The notes: generated from the letters alone by a model not told the origin. Positions 28,620 to 38,848 are shown, counted from the first letter of the stretch. The stretch: 48,531 nucleotides of DNA from an uncultured Bacteroidales bacterium (GCA_903927945.1 CAIYOZ010000002.1:1-48531), one strand, 5' to 3'. Numbers and translations are program-made.

Positions 28620-28720
28620 TATAATGAGATTTGAAGTATGCGTATTTTAAAAGAAATTCGTTTGAATAATTTCATGTTCAGTATTTTTCCATTTTTACAT
28701 AACGAATTCTTTAATTTAAT

Positions 28721-31700
28721 ATGAAGAAGTTATTACTTTCCGTTCTATTCGTTTTTATAGCGCTACAATCAAGCTTTTGTAATAAAAATATGATTGTTCA
28801 GGACTATACAACGGAGAATGGATTGCTCCATAATACAGTTTTTTGCAGTATCAAAGATGCAGATGGATTTATGTGGTTTGGCACCTGGTATGGCCTTACC
28901 AGTTTCGACGGCGTAAAATTCAAGAGTTATAACAATCGGGATGATTACAACACAGACATACCACCACTTAAACTGCAAGCGATTGTGGAAGCAAAAGATG
29001 GTAATCTGTGGGTAAAAACCATTGACCATCGGTTATACTACTTTGATAAACGTTCTGAACTCTTTTATGACGTTTTTAATGTCATAAAGAGGAAATATTC
29101 AGTTAGCCCCAAAATCATTAAGATACAAAAAACAGCATCAGGTGATTTATTGCTTCTGACAAAGAATAAGGACTTATTGAAAGCCGTATCGAAAGGGAAT
29201 GGTCACTTTGATGTTTCCCTGTTGTACGATTCCCAAATCAAGCGGGAACATAAATTAATGAACAACCTATTGGTTGAAGATGCAGCTTCATTAAACTGGA
29301 TTGGATTAGACTTCAAAATTATCTCCTGTCAAAAAGGAAATGCATTGAGATCAAAACCTTCCGATTTTGTGCTACGAAAAATAGCACTCGATGCGGGACA
29401 GGAATTTACGTGTGCCTGTTTATCCGGAAGTATTCTGTGGTTGGGGGATAGTAATGGCAACATTTACAAGGTGGACTATAATACCGGGAATGTCACAAAA
29501 AGGACGTTAATCCAGGGAAGCGTGATCCAAAATATAATCAGTGATGCCGGTAAGAACTTATTTATTGCTATTCAGAATAAAGGCATTTTTGAGTACGACG
29601 ATCGTTCAGCTGATTTAGTAAAAGTCACTCCTCTGACAGGAAAAGATGTGGTGACTAATTCATATATTGACAGTTACGATAAGTTGTGGTTTGAACTGAA
29701 CCAAACATCAATTGTTTATTACGACCCATTTAACAAGATTGTCAAAAGGTTCTCTTTACCGGTAGGAAATGTAAACAAAGCTCTGAAAATTCAGGATGGT
29801 AAAGACCAGGGAATGTTTTTTCTGACCACTTCAGGTGATGTGGCGTGGTTTGATCGTTCAGTGGGGGCTGTTTCCTTGTTGAATAATCAACCTGAGCTAA
29901 CTCTGAATGGAACCAAGAAAGTTTTTTTCGATTTATTCCTGGATAAAGATAATATCCTTTGGTTAAGTTCCACTGCCAACGGTGTTTTAAAGATTAGTTT
30001 CCCGAAGCAACAATTTAACCTGTTTCATTTACCTCCCACAAATCCGACCTCCACAGATTTTGCAGTAAAAACAATGTACCAGACCAAAAATGGGGACATT
30101 TGGGTAGCCACGCGTCAGGGTGAAGTTTATCAACTTGACCGTTCGAAGAAAGTCAAACACGTTTTTTCGGTAAAAAACAATTACATTGGGAATGTCTATA
30201 ATATCATGGAAGACCGCAAAGGGGATATATGGTTTTCTACAAAAGGGAATGGACTTGTCAGGGCGGAATTAAATAATGCAAGTTCTTCAGGTTTCAATTT
30301 CACTCGGTATACGTATGACGAAAAAAATCCATTGTCAATTAGTGGTAATGATGTTTATTATACTTTTGAAGATAGCAGCAACCATATTTGGGTTGGATTA
30401 TTTGGTGGAGGACTGAACTTAATAACACAAGACCATGGTAAGATAACTTTCAAAAACAAGTTTAACAGTTTTGAACATTATCCGAAGTATGGGCTTTACA
30501 TGGAAATCAGAAATATCACGGAAGATAAAAATGGTCGTATCTGGGTAGGTACCAGTGATGGTCTTCTATCATTCGATAGTCATTTTAAGAAACCAACTCT
30601 GATTAATTTTGAAATTTACCGCTCAGATACTTCTGCATCAAATATCGCTGACAACGATATCTATGTTATGTTTAAAGATGCAGCCTCCCAAATATGGTTT
30701 AGTGTCTTCGGAGGAGGATTGTACAAACTTGAAAGTTATAACACGAAAACCAATCTACCGGTTTTCAAATCATATAGTTTAAAGGAGGGCTTGAAAACAG
30801 ATGTGATCGTTTCCATTATAGAAGACAATGACAATGCACTTTGGCTGGTGACTGAAAATGCCTTGGCACGATTTGACAAAACCAAGGAAACCTGCCGGAA
30901 TTTCGACAGATATGATGGTTTTTTAAATGTACAGATGGAACAGGAAAGTGCATTAAAATGTCAATCAGGGGATTTATGGTTTGGAAACCGAATGGGCATA
31001 CTTTCCTTTAATCCTGAAAAAATCGAAACTAACAATTATGATTATAAAACATTTATAGTCGATTTCCTTATTTCGAACCGGGATTTGAAAAGTTTCAAGG
31101 GGAAACCTATTCTCAAGGAATCGATCCGTTATGCCAATTCAATAACACTCGACCACAATCAATCGACTTTTGTGATTGAATTTGCAGCGTTGAACTATTA
31201 TAATCAAAACCGGGTATCGTACAAATATATTCTGAAAGGATTTGAAGAAGAATGGCACTTTAACGGCAAAAACCGTATTGCTTCGTACCCGAACATTCCA
31301 CCCGGGAAATACATCTTCAAAGTACAGACCATTGATGAAGCCAATGCATCCCTGAATTCGGAAAGATCGTTGGAAATCATCATATTGCCTCCCTGGTGGC
31401 AGACATGGTGGGCGTATACGTTTTACACAATCCTGGGAATTATTCTGATATATATGATCATTCGGGGTGTATTGTTCTATATCAAAATGCGGAATGACAT
31501 CTATGTTGAACAACGGGTATCGGAATTAAAAATTAAATTCTTCACGAACATTTCGCACGAATTAAGGACTCCGTTGACACTGATCATGGGACCTATCCAG
31601 GAATTGAAACAAAAGCAACAACTCAACGAGAAGGGGTTGCAATACATCTCCATGATTGAAAAGAATGCCAGTCAAATGCTTCAACTTGTAAATCAAATTC

Positions 31701-33118
31701 TTGATTTCCGAAAGATACAGAACGGGAAAATGATTTTACACGTTTCGCAGTTTGACTTAAACGAGCTCATTAATTCTTTTCATAAAGAATTCAGTGTCAT
31801 GTCTGAAGAAAAGGAAATCAGCTACACTTTCCATCTGGTTGATGAGGAGATATTGATTTGGGCTGACAAGGAAAAACTAGAAATAGTGGTGCGCAATATT
31901 CTTTCGAATGCGTTTAAATTCACACAAGCCGGAGGAAATATCTTTATTACGTCCGGCTTGTCGGATGATGGCTTGCACTGTTTTATACGGGTAGAGGATA
32001 CCGGTATTGGCATTCCACAGAATAAAATATCCGAGATCTTTGAAAGATTCTTTCAGGGTGAAAACTCGAAGAACAGTGATTATCCCGGCACCGGTATTGG
32101 ACTGGCGCTCTCAAAAGAAATCGTCAACTTGCATAATGGCAATATAACCGCTGCCAATAAACCGGAGCAAGGCACTGTGTTTACGATAGAATTGAACTTA
32201 GGCAAAGATCACTACATTCCCTCTGAAGTCAACTTTTATGTAAACGACTCCATCACTGAAAAATCGGATGATGACAGTGAAATTGATTCTGAATCAGATA
32301 AAACGGCAATAGGTGAAACAACAGAAAACAGAAATGAATTGCCTACATTGTTGGTGGTGGAAGACAATAAAGATTTATGCAATTTACTGAAGCTTCAACT
32401 GGAAGATAAGTATAAGGTTTACATTGCCGAAAATGGTGTGGAAGGATTGAAAAAAGTAAATCTCTACCATCCCGACATTGTGGTGACTGACCAGATGATG
32501 CCTGAAATGACCGGTACTGAAATGTTGATTAATATACGTCAGGACTTCCAGATCAGCCATATTCCGGTGATCATATTAACGGCAAAGAGTGACGACGAAG
32601 ATAAGATCAAGGCCATCAGCATGGGTGCCAATGCTTATATTACAAAACCTTTCAACAAAGAGTATCTGATAGCCTGCATCGAACAATTGCTCAGTGATCG
32701 TAAAGTATTCCGGGATAAGGTCTGGAAACAGGAGAAAAACGCAGTACCCGATAATGTGGACACGTACGAAAACTACCTGGTGAAAAAAGATATTCAATTC
32801 CTGGATAAGATTCATCAGGTCATTGAGGAAAACATTGACAACAGCGATTTCAACATAGACACCATCGCCGATAACATCGGACTAAGCCGCTCTGCATTTT
32901 TCAAAAAGCTAAAGAGCCTTACGGGGTTGGCTCCGGTGGATACCATCAAAGAAATACGATTGACAAAGTCGATTGAATTGCTTAAAAACACCGACATGAC
33001 CATTTCTGAAATTGCTTTTGCAGTAGGTTTTAAAGAATCAGGCTATTACGGCAAATGTTTCCGCAAGAAATATGACCAAACACCCACTGAATATATGAGT
33101 AATTACAGAAAAAAATAA
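28721..33118 (+). CDS. Hybrid two-component system regulator (HTCS)
   Basis: This 1465-residue single-chain sensor and transcription factor begins with a signal peptide. About ten Reg_prop blades follow (for example GFMWFGTWYG, GDIWVATRQG, GRIWVGTSDG, GDLWFGNRMG), building the two propellers of the periplasmic sensor. Then come a Y_Y_Y domain (~residues 800-885), a membrane helix (~896-918), a histidine kinase with His946 in FTNISHELRTP, the ATPase motifs (NAFKFT, DTGIGIP, GTGIGLAL), a receiver domain with Asp1257 (VTDQMMPEMTG), and a C-terminal AraC-type helix-turn-helix (IADNIGLSRSAFFKKLK). Known HTCS proteins bind a locus-specific oligosaccharide and activate the local utilisation genes. 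The ligand here is probably a pectic oligosaccharide (inference). Confidence 0.96.
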   Translation: MKKLLLSVLFVFIALQSSFCNKNMIVQDYTTENGLLHNTVFCSIKDADGFMWFGTWYGLTSFDGVKFKSYNNRDDYNTDIPPLKLQAIVEAKDGNLWVKTIDHRLYYFDKRSELFYDVFNVIKRKYSVSPKIIKIQKTASGDLLLLTKNKDLLKAVSKGNGHFDVSLLYDSQIKREHKLMNNLLVEDAASLNWIGLDFKIISCQKGNALRSKPSDFVLRKIALDAGQEFTCACLSGSILWLGDSNGNIYKVDYNTGNVTKRTLIQGSVIQNIISDAGKNLFIAIQNKGIFEYDDRSADLVKVTPLTGKDVVTNSYIDSYDKLWFELNQTSIVYYDPFNKIVKRFSLPVGNVNKALKIQDGKDQGMFFLTTSGDVAWFDRSVGAVSLLNNQPELTLNGTKKVFFDLFLDKDNILWLSSTANGVLKISFPKQQFNLFHLPPTNPTSTDFAVKTMYQTKNGDIWVATRQGEVYQLDRSKKVKHVFSVKNNYIGNVYNIMEDRKGDIWFSTKGNGLVRAELNNASSSGFNFTRYTYDEKNPLSISGNDVYYTFEDSSNHIWVGLFGGGLNLITQDHGKITFKNKFNSFEHYPKYGLYMEIRNITEDKNGRIWVGTSDGLLSFDSHFKKPTLINFEIYRSDTSASNIADNDIYVMFKDAASQIWFSVFGGGLYKLESYNTKTNLPVFKSYSLKEGLKTDVIVSIIEDNDNALWLVTENALARFDKTKETCRNFDRYDGFLNVQMEQESALKCQSGDLWFGNRMGILSFNPEKIETNNYDYKTFIVDFLISNRDLKSFKGKPILKESIRYANSITLDHNQSTFVIEFAALNYYNQNRVSYKYILKGFEEEWHFNGKNRIASYPNIPPGKYIFKVQTIDEANASLNSERSLEIIILPPWWQTWWAYTFYTILGIILIYMIIRGVLFYIKMRNDIYVEQRVSELKIKFFTNISHELRTPLTLIMGPIQELKQKQQLNEKGLQYISMIEKNASQMLQLVNQILDFRKIQNGKMILHVSQFDLNELINSFHKEFSVMSEEKEISYTFHLVDEEILIWADKEKLEIVVRNILSNAFKFTQAGGNIFITSGLSDDGLHCFIRVEDTGIGIPQNKISEIFERFFQGENSKNSDYPGTGIGLALSKEIVNLHNGNITAANKPEQGTVFTIELNLGKDHYIPSEVNFYVNDSITEKSDDDSEIDSESDKTAIGETTENRNELPTLLVVEDNKDLCNLLKLQLEDKYKVYIAENGVEGLKKVNLYHPDIVVTDQMMPEMTGTEMLINIRQDFQISHIPVIILTAKSDDEDKIKAISMGANAYITKPFNKEYLIACIEQLLSDRKVFRDKVWKQEKNAVPDNVDTYENYLVKKDIQFLDKIHQVIEENIDNSDFNIDTIADNIGLSRSAFFKKLKSLTGLAPVDTIKEIRLTKSIELLKNTDMTISEIAFAVGFKESGYYGKCFRKKYDQTPTEYMSNYRKK

Positions 33119-33174
33119 TTTAAATGATTACAAAAGGGTTTCTTTTTCGTTTTAAGTACATAAAATAGTTCATA

Positions 33175-34863
33175 ATGAAAAGAAATCAATTTACAAAAGT
33201 TTTATCGATATTGGTATTAACTGTTTCTGTACTGCCTGTGATGGCACAATACCCAATAATTCCGGATTCAGTAAAGAAAAGAGCGGCTCGAGAAGAAGCG
33301 GAGATCAATCGCAAATCGGACCTGGCTTGGCAAGAAGCTTTGCCTATTGTGACAAAAGAAGCCGAATCAGGTCGCCCCTACAGACCCTGGGCTGCAAAAC
33401 CCGAAGACTTATTGAAATCAGAACTTCCTGCTTTTCCGGGAGCTATGGGCGGTGGTGAATATACTGCCGGTGGCCGGGGAGGCAAAGTGATTGTCGTAAA
33501 ATCATTGGCAGATGAAGGGAAGGGTACTTTCCGTGAGGCCTGTGAAGTAGGCGGAGCACGTATCATTGTGTTTAACGTTGCCGGAGTCATTCGACTGAAG
33601 ACACCCATCCATGTTCGGGCACCCTACGTGACTATTGCAGGACAAACAGCTCCGGGTGACGGGATATGCGTCACAGGAGCTTCCTTTTTAATCGATACCC
33701 ATGATGTCATCCTTCGCCACATGCGATTCCGCCGGGGTGCTCAGGATGTAGCCGACAGGGATGATGCCGTAGGCGGAAATCCTGTGGGGAATATCATGAT
33801 CGACCACTGCTCTGCCAGTTGGGGTCTCGACGAAAACATGTCCATCTATCGCCATGTGTATGAACGTGGAGCCAACGGACATGGCCTGAAACTTCCTACC
33901 GTAAATATCACCATCCAAAATACCATTTTTTCAGAAGGATTGGACACCTACAACCATGCTTTTGGATCCACCTGCGGAGGGCATAACTGTATGTTCACCC
34001 GGAACCTGTATGCCTCCAACATCAGCAGAAACTGTTCAGTAGGTATGGACGAAGGATTTAATTTTGTCAACAATGTGATCTATAACTGGTGGAACCGATC
34101 CATTGATGGCGGGGATTATAACAGCCTGTTCAATATTATCAACAACTATTTCAAACCGGGTCCCATCACTCCATTAGATAAACCCATATCCTACCGCATT
34201 CTTAAACCGGAAGCCGGAAGGGATAAGACCAGACCTGTTACATTTGGGAAAGCCTTCGTTTCGGGGAATATCATTGAAGGAAATGAAAAAGTAACTAAGA
34301 ACAACTGGGATGGTGGCGTGCAATTGTCTGAAGAAGTGAAAGCGGATGATTATTTACCCAAAATAAGAGTTGATAAACCATTTGTTATGCCGAATGTAAC
34401 CGTCATGGATACCAAGCAGGCATTCAAATTTGTTTTGGATAACGTAGGAGCAAACTTTCCAAAGAGTGATGCGGTGGACATTCGTGTCATTAAAACAGTA
34501 AAAACAGGCAAGGCCATCTATGCGGAGAATGCCCCCGAATTCATTCCTAAATATGTAAAAAGACGTTTACCGGCCGATTCCTATAAAAAAGGGATCATAA
34601 CAGATATCCGTCAGGTGGGTGGACTCCCTGAATATAAAGGGCAACCTTATCTGGATTCAGACAACGACGGTATGCCGGATGCCTGGGAAATTGCAAATGG
34701 TTTAAACCCCAATGATCCTTCCGATGCTATCAAAGATTGCAACGGCGATGGTTATACAAACATTGAAAAGTACATCAATGGTATTGATACTAAAAAGAAA
34801 GTGGATTGGAAAGTTGAAAGGAACAATCATGATACATTGGCTAAACGAAAAAGTCTGCTCTAA
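33175..34863 (+). CDS. Secreted pectate lyase, PL1-like, with C-terminal calcium-binding tail
   Basis: This 562-residue protein has a signal peptide (ending VMAQ). Residues ~85-400 form a right-handed parallel beta-helix: FPGAMGGGEYTAGGRGG, TIAGQTAPGDGICV, IMIDHCSASWG and the DAVGG region match PL1 pectate lyases. A conserved C-terminal tail carries two calcium-loop-like motifs of thrombospondin type 3 style (DSDNDGMPD at about residues 494-502, and DCNGDGY). The reaction is beta-elimination in polygalacturonan, giving 4,5-unsaturated ends. It starts 56 bases after the regulator gene, so it may be co-transcribed with it. PL1 is my best fit; other beta-helix lyase families are less likely. Confidence 0.83.
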   Translation: MKRNQFTKVLSILVLTVSVLPVMAQYPIIPDSVKKRAAREEAEINRKSDLAWQEALPIVTKEAESGRPYRPWAAKPEDLLKSELPAFPGAMGGGEYTAGGRGGKVIVVKSLADEGKGTFREACEVGGARIIVFNVAGVIRLKTPIHVRAPYVTIAGQTAPGDGICVTGASFLIDTHDVILRHMRFRRGAQDVADRDDAVGGNPVGNIMIDHCSASWGLDENMSIYRHVYERGANGHGLKLPTVNITIQNTIFSEGLDTYNHAFGSTCGGHNCMFTRNLYASNISRNCSVGMDEGFNFVNNVIYNWWNRSIDGGDYNSLFNIINNYFKPGPITPLDKPISYRILKPEAGRDKTRPVTFGKAFVSGNIIEGNEKVTKNNWDGGVQLSEEVKADDYLPKIRVDKPFVMPNVTVMDTKQAFKFVLDNVGANFPKSDAVDIRVIKTVKTGKAIYAENAPEFIPKYVKRRLPADSYKKGIITDIRQVGGLPEYKGQPYLDSDNDGMPDAWEIANGLNPNDPSDAIKDCNGDGYTNIEKYINGIDTKKKVDWKVERNNHDTLAKRKSLL

Positions 34864-34942
34864 GAAACCGCTTTCAATTTAGCATATTGTTAAGTACCTG
34901 AAACTATTTAGACTGGACTAAATGAATTATCCCAAATATGGT

Positions 34943-35076
34943 AATAAGGTTTATTATAGGGGGCATTGGTTTTCTACTAAGGTTTAATATTTCGAAAATA
35001 AGGTTTTTAAATTCAACCACCTTATTTTTATTTTTAGAAATAGTAAACAAAAAGATCCAAATCTCATTACCTTATT
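34943..35076. repeat. AAATAAGGT inverted repeat cluster
   Basis: A perfect 10-base inverted repeat (aaaataaggt at 34995-35004 with 35019-35028, loop 14) is flanked by outer copies of the same word, aataaggt at 34943-34950 and accttatt at 35069-35076. The AT-richness limits confidence. Confidence 0.45.
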
Positions 35077-35138
35077 TATAGTAGCATCACTTGACATTTA
35101 TTTTCATTTACTTAAGTGATACTTTTCTATTTCGGGAC

Positions 35139-35158
35139 ACGCGATTTCCATATCGCGT
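35139..35158. repeat. REP-like hairpin acgcgat / atcgcgt
   Basis: Seven-base perfect arms (35139-35145 and 35152-35158) surround a 6-base loop. The GC-rich stem stands out in an AT-rich intergenic region. It may be a single REP unit. Confidence 0.5.
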
Positions 35159-35337
35159 TCTTCCTTATTCAACTTAAAATACGTGACAATAAATTTATTA
35201 GTAAATGAGGAATAATGTAACCGATTTCAGAACACAAAATATATCATTAAATTCCATCCATCACATATGTGACTATGTATAAGTAAGTGGAAGAGAATAA
35301 TATCCTATTTTAATTTGATAGAGAAAATGTATTTATT

Positions 35338-35471
35338 TCAATTGCCGTCCCATTTATGGGACTGATAAAATGATATAGATCTACATGGCTTTAGCCAAAT
35401 TTAAATTCTATTTGGCTAAAGCCAAACTATTTTTTACATTCAGCCCATCCCATAAATGGGACGGCAATTGA
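35338..35471. repeat. Two-level palindrome: 24-base outer and 14-base inner perfect arms
   Basis: The outer arms 35338-35361 and 35448-35471 are perfect inverted copies, each containing the self-complementary-like word CCCATTTATGGG. The inner arms 35387-35400 (ggctttagccaaat) and 35410-35423 are also perfect, with a 9-base loop, and each includes the palindrome GGCTTTAGCC. REP-type elements with such words occur in Bacteroidota genomes (general recollection). No transposase of the RAYT type is in the window. Confidence 0.88.
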
Positions 35472-35567
35472 TACAAAAACACGACATTATATTGTTCACA
35501 TTACTTAAATATGTGTTTTATATTAATCTTTATATTGTACCATCTTTTCATTAAAATAATTTTTCGA

Positions 35568-38500
35568 ATGAATGTTATAAAAAACATCAGCACTCTACTA
35601 TTTTTGTTATCAATTGTATTCATTCAATCGATAACCGCTCAAACCACTTCATTGCAAGTGAAAAAAAATATAGTATCTTATATTCCCGATGCAAAAGGGA
35701 ACCGTGTACTCGACTTTTCGTATTGCGGATACAAAAGTTCTGAACAGGATATACCGAATCTGAAGAATGTAATTTTTGTTCCTCATGTGACTGGTGAAGC
35801 TGATGCCTCTGAAGTCATTCAACGTGCCATCAACTATGTCTCTGCCCTAAAAGCGGACAGCCGTGGTTTCAGGGGAGCAGTCTTGTTGGACAAGGGTATC
35901 TTTCATCTTTATAAGAGTTTATGGATTCAAACGTCAGGGGTCGTCCTCAGAGGCTCCGACAAGCACGAAACTGTGCTGTTGAAGCATGAGGTTGATCGTG
36001 GTGCCTTGGTGCGTATCGAAGGAGTAAACAATCAATCGGTAAAAGATACATTCAAACTTGCTTCAACCTACATTCCTGTCAACCAAAGAACACTGGAACT
36101 TCAATCGACCCAGAATATTAAAGTGGGCGACAGACTGAAAATAGTCCGGCCTTCCACCAAGGAATGGATAACCTCGGTTGGTTGTGATATTTTCGGTGGA
36201 GGTATCAGCGCATTGGGTTGGAAACCGGGTGATATGGATGTAACCTGGGATCGGAAAGTGACGGCTATTGATGGTAAAACTGTCACCATCGATGCGCCAC
36301 TGACCTCTGCCCTTGACGTTCAATACGGAGGTGCAAAGGTGTTTAGTTACAACTGGAACGGCCGTATCAAAGAATCAGGGATTGAAAATCTAACGATGAT
36401 TTCCGATTATAACAAGAAATACCCAAAAGATGAAGACCATTGCTGGACAGGTATTTCCGTTGAAAATGCCGAAAACTGCTGGGTTCGCCAGATTAATTTC
36501 AGTCACTTTGCCGGAAATGCTGTCTTTCTTCAGCCAACCTCCTCACAAATTACGGTAGAGGATTGTATTTCAAAAGACCCTGTCTCAGAAATTGGAGGGT
36601 TCCGGAGAATTATTTTTTATACCATGGGTCAGCAGAATTTATTCCAACGTTGTTATTCCGAAAATGGTATCAACGATTTCGCTGCCGGGTATTGTGCACC
36701 GGGTCCCAATGCTTTCGTGCAATGTGCAGCCAAAGGAGCGCTGGGATTCAGCGGTTCCATTGATGCCTGGGCATGCGGATTGTTATTCGATGTGGTCGAT
36801 ATCGACGGGAATAATCTTACCTATAAAAACCTGGGGCAAAATAAAAACGGTGCAGGGTGGAATACCTCAAACAGCCTGTTCTACCAGTGTACTGCCTCTG
36901 AAATTGAATGTTATTCCCCTGCGAAAGATGCTCCAAACAGGGCGTTCGGCTGCTGGGCTCAATTCTCGGGTGATGGCGAATGGGCGGAATCAAACAATCA
37001 TGTGCAACCCCGAAGCCTGTACTATGCTCAACTGGCAGCTCGGTTGAATCAGGACGTTTCCTCCCGTGGCCGTATTTTGCCGAAAAACACCAGTGATGCT
37101 TCCAGTAGTCCTACAGTGGCCGTGGCAGCAGAAATGGTAAAAGAATCTTACGTTCCGCTTTTAACCCTTGAAAATTGGATTGAACAAGCTCCCTTTACCC
37201 CTTCTGTCGATCATTCATCCTTGATGACAACTGACAAACTGAAGAGTCAACCAATGCGGGTGAAAGCATATATACCTGCTTTTGCCATTGTCAATGGACG
37301 CTTCGTATGCGATGGAGCATTGATCAACGGTGGAAAACTCGATGTACAGTGGTGGAATGGCAAGCTGAAACCGAATTATATCGATTCATACTTAACCAAA
37401 CCCCACGTGACACGTTTTGTTCCGGGTCGTGAAGGATTGGGCCTCACTGACCGGATCGACTCGGTCGTGTCCACCATGAAGGCCAAGGGCATTGCGGTTC
37501 TCGATCATAATTACGGTTTATGGACTGACCGCCGCCGGGATGATCATGAGAGAATTCGTCGCCGGGATGGTGACGTCTGGGGTCCTTTTTACGAACAACC
37601 TTTTGGTCGCAGCGGAGAAGGCACTGCCTGGGACGGTTTATCGAAATATGATCTGAATCGCCCCAATGCCTGGTATTGGTATCGCCTGAAAGAGTTTGCT
37701 GATAAAGGACAAAAGAATGGCATGCTGCTTTTCCATGAAAACTTCTTCCAACACAACATCATCGAAGCAGGAGCTCACTGGGTGGATTGCCCCTGGCGTT
37801 CGGCCAACAACATCAATGACCTGGGATTTCCCGAACCTATTAACTTCACGGGTGATAAACGTATTTTCAGGGCCAATATGTTTTATGACATTTCCAATCC
37901 GGTCCGACGGCAATATTACCGGACCTATATTCGCCAATGCCTGAATAATTTTGCCGACAACAAAAACGTAGTACAACTCATCAGCGCCGAATTTACCGGA
38001 CCCCTTAAATTCGTTCAGTTTTGGTTGGACGTCATAGCCGAATGGCAGACCGAGACCGGCAAAAAAGCAACGATTGCATTAAGCACCACCAAAGATGTGC
38101 AGGATTCCATCCTCAATGATCCAAAACGAGCAGCCGTGGTTGATATCATCGATATCCGCTATTGGCATTATAAAAATGATGGAACAGTGTATGCACCCCT
38201 GGGTGGATTGAACCTGGCACCCCGTCAACATGCCCGGTTAATGAAGATCGGAAAGGTGGGATTTAACGATGCCTACAAAGCCGTCAATGAATACAGGACT
38301 AAATTCCCGGAGAAAGCGGTGACGTATTATGCTGACAATTACCCGGAACTGGCCTGGGCCGTATTGATGGCAGGTGGTTCTTGCCCCGCGCTTCAAGTGA
38401 ATGATAACGACTTCTTAACTGCTGCTGCTCAGATGGATGTACAGGAAGTGAAAACCGGTAATTATAAGATATTGGTAAAATCTGGTACGGGAATTATCAT

Positions 38501-38681
38501 TTTCGCCCAGTCAAAATCGGATATTCCGGTTCAACTGGAAAAAGGAAAATATCAACTGAAGTATATAGAACCCAAATCCGGTGGAATTACAGTCCTGAAT
38601 AAAGCCATTACTGCGAATCAACCAATTGATTTTAAGGTAGAAGCAACGAAGACAGGCGTCTATTGGCTCCAAAAAATATAG
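35568..38681 (+). CDS. Large secreted beta-helix protein with DUF6298-like C-terminal half
   Basis: The ATG at 35568 is chosen because it opens a clean signal peptide (MNVIKNISTLLFLLSIVF, ending SITAQ); the open frame from 35511 adds 19 residues that do not fit. The protein has 1037 residues. Residues ~30-480 look like a right-handed beta-helix of the pectin-enzyme type (AVLLDKGIFHLYKSLWI, SGVVLRGSDK, GIENLTMISD, NFSHFAGNAVF). The C-terminal half (DRIDSVVSTMKAKGIAVLDH, HENFFQHNIIEAGAHWVD, VVQLISAEFTGP) may be a barrel and matches my memory of DUF6298. The N-terminal half is consistent with a lyase or hydrolase of acidic polysaccharide, but I know no activity. A strong terminator follows. Confidence 0.65.
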   Translation: MNVIKNISTLLFLLSIVFIQSITAQTTSLQVKKNIVSYIPDAKGNRVLDFSYCGYKSSEQDIPNLKNVIFVPHVTGEADASEVIQRAINYVSALKADSRGFRGAVLLDKGIFHLYKSLWIQTSGVVLRGSDKHETVLLKHEVDRGALVRIEGVNNQSVKDTFKLASTYIPVNQRTLELQSTQNIKVGDRLKIVRPSTKEWITSVGCDIFGGGISALGWKPGDMDVTWDRKVTAIDGKTVTIDAPLTSALDVQYGGAKVFSYNWNGRIKESGIENLTMISDYNKKYPKDEDHCWTGISVENAENCWVRQINFSHFAGNAVFLQPTSSQITVEDCISKDPVSEIGGFRRIIFYTMGQQNLFQRCYSENGINDFAAGYCAPGPNAFVQCAAKGALGFSGSIDAWACGLLFDVVDIDGNNLTYKNLGQNKNGAGWNTSNSLFYQCTASEIECYSPAKDAPNRAFGCWAQFSGDGEWAESNNHVQPRSLYYAQLAARLNQDVSSRGRILPKNTSDASSSPTVAVAAEMVKESYVPLLTLENWIEQAPFTPSVDHSSLMTTDKLKSQPMRVKAYIPAFAIVNGRFVCDGALINGGKLDVQWWNGKLKPNYIDSYLTKPHVTRFVPGREGLGLTDRIDSVVSTMKAKGIAVLDHNYGLWTDRRRDDHERIRRRDGDVWGPFYEQPFGRSGEGTAWDGLSKYDLNRPNAWYWYRLKEFADKGQKNGMLLFHENFFQHNIIEAGAHWVDCPWRSANNINDLGFPEPINFTGDKRIFRANMFYDISNPVRRQYYRTYIRQCLNNFADNKNVVQLISAEFTGPLKFVQFWLDVIAEWQTETGKKATIALSTTKDVQDSILNDPKRAAVVDIIDIRYWHYKNDGTVYAPLGGLNLAPRQHARLMKIGKVGFNDAYKAVNEYRTKFPEKAVTYYADNYPELAWAVLMAGGSCPALQVNDNDFLTAAAQMDVQEVKTGNYKILVKSGTGIIIFAQSKSDIPVQLEKGKYQLKYIEPKSGGITVLNKAITANQPIDFKVEATKTGVYWLQKI

Positions 38682-38715
38682 ACTAAAACTGTCTTATTTA
38701 CCATTTATTCCCAAC

Positions 38716-38753
38716 AGTGCCGAAACAACAAACAGGTTGTTTCGGCACTTTTT
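38716..38753 (+). terminator. Strong intrinsic terminator
   Basis: A 14-base perfect stem (agtgccgaaacaac at 38716-38729, complement at 38736-38749, 6-base loop) is followed by a T-run. It lies 35 bases after the beta-helix gene and closes the pectin locus. Confidence 0.85.
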
Positions 38754-38848
38754 GTACTATTTTAACGCGTAAAATATGTTCTAAAGCAGGTTACCTGATT
38801 TTACCACAAGCAAATCAGATTTTCCAACAACTTGATTAATCAACTCTG

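Larger units (their letters stand above)
34864..35567. other. 704-base intergenic region, three palindromic elements
   Basis: No gene of reasonable length is visible. It holds AAATAAGGT inverted repeats near 34943-35076, a short REP-like hairpin (35139-35158) and a two-level palindrome (35338-35471). I do not see a confident promoter for the next gene. The stretch separates the lyase gene from the large beta-helix gene, which may therefore be a separate transcription unit. Confidence 0.6.
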
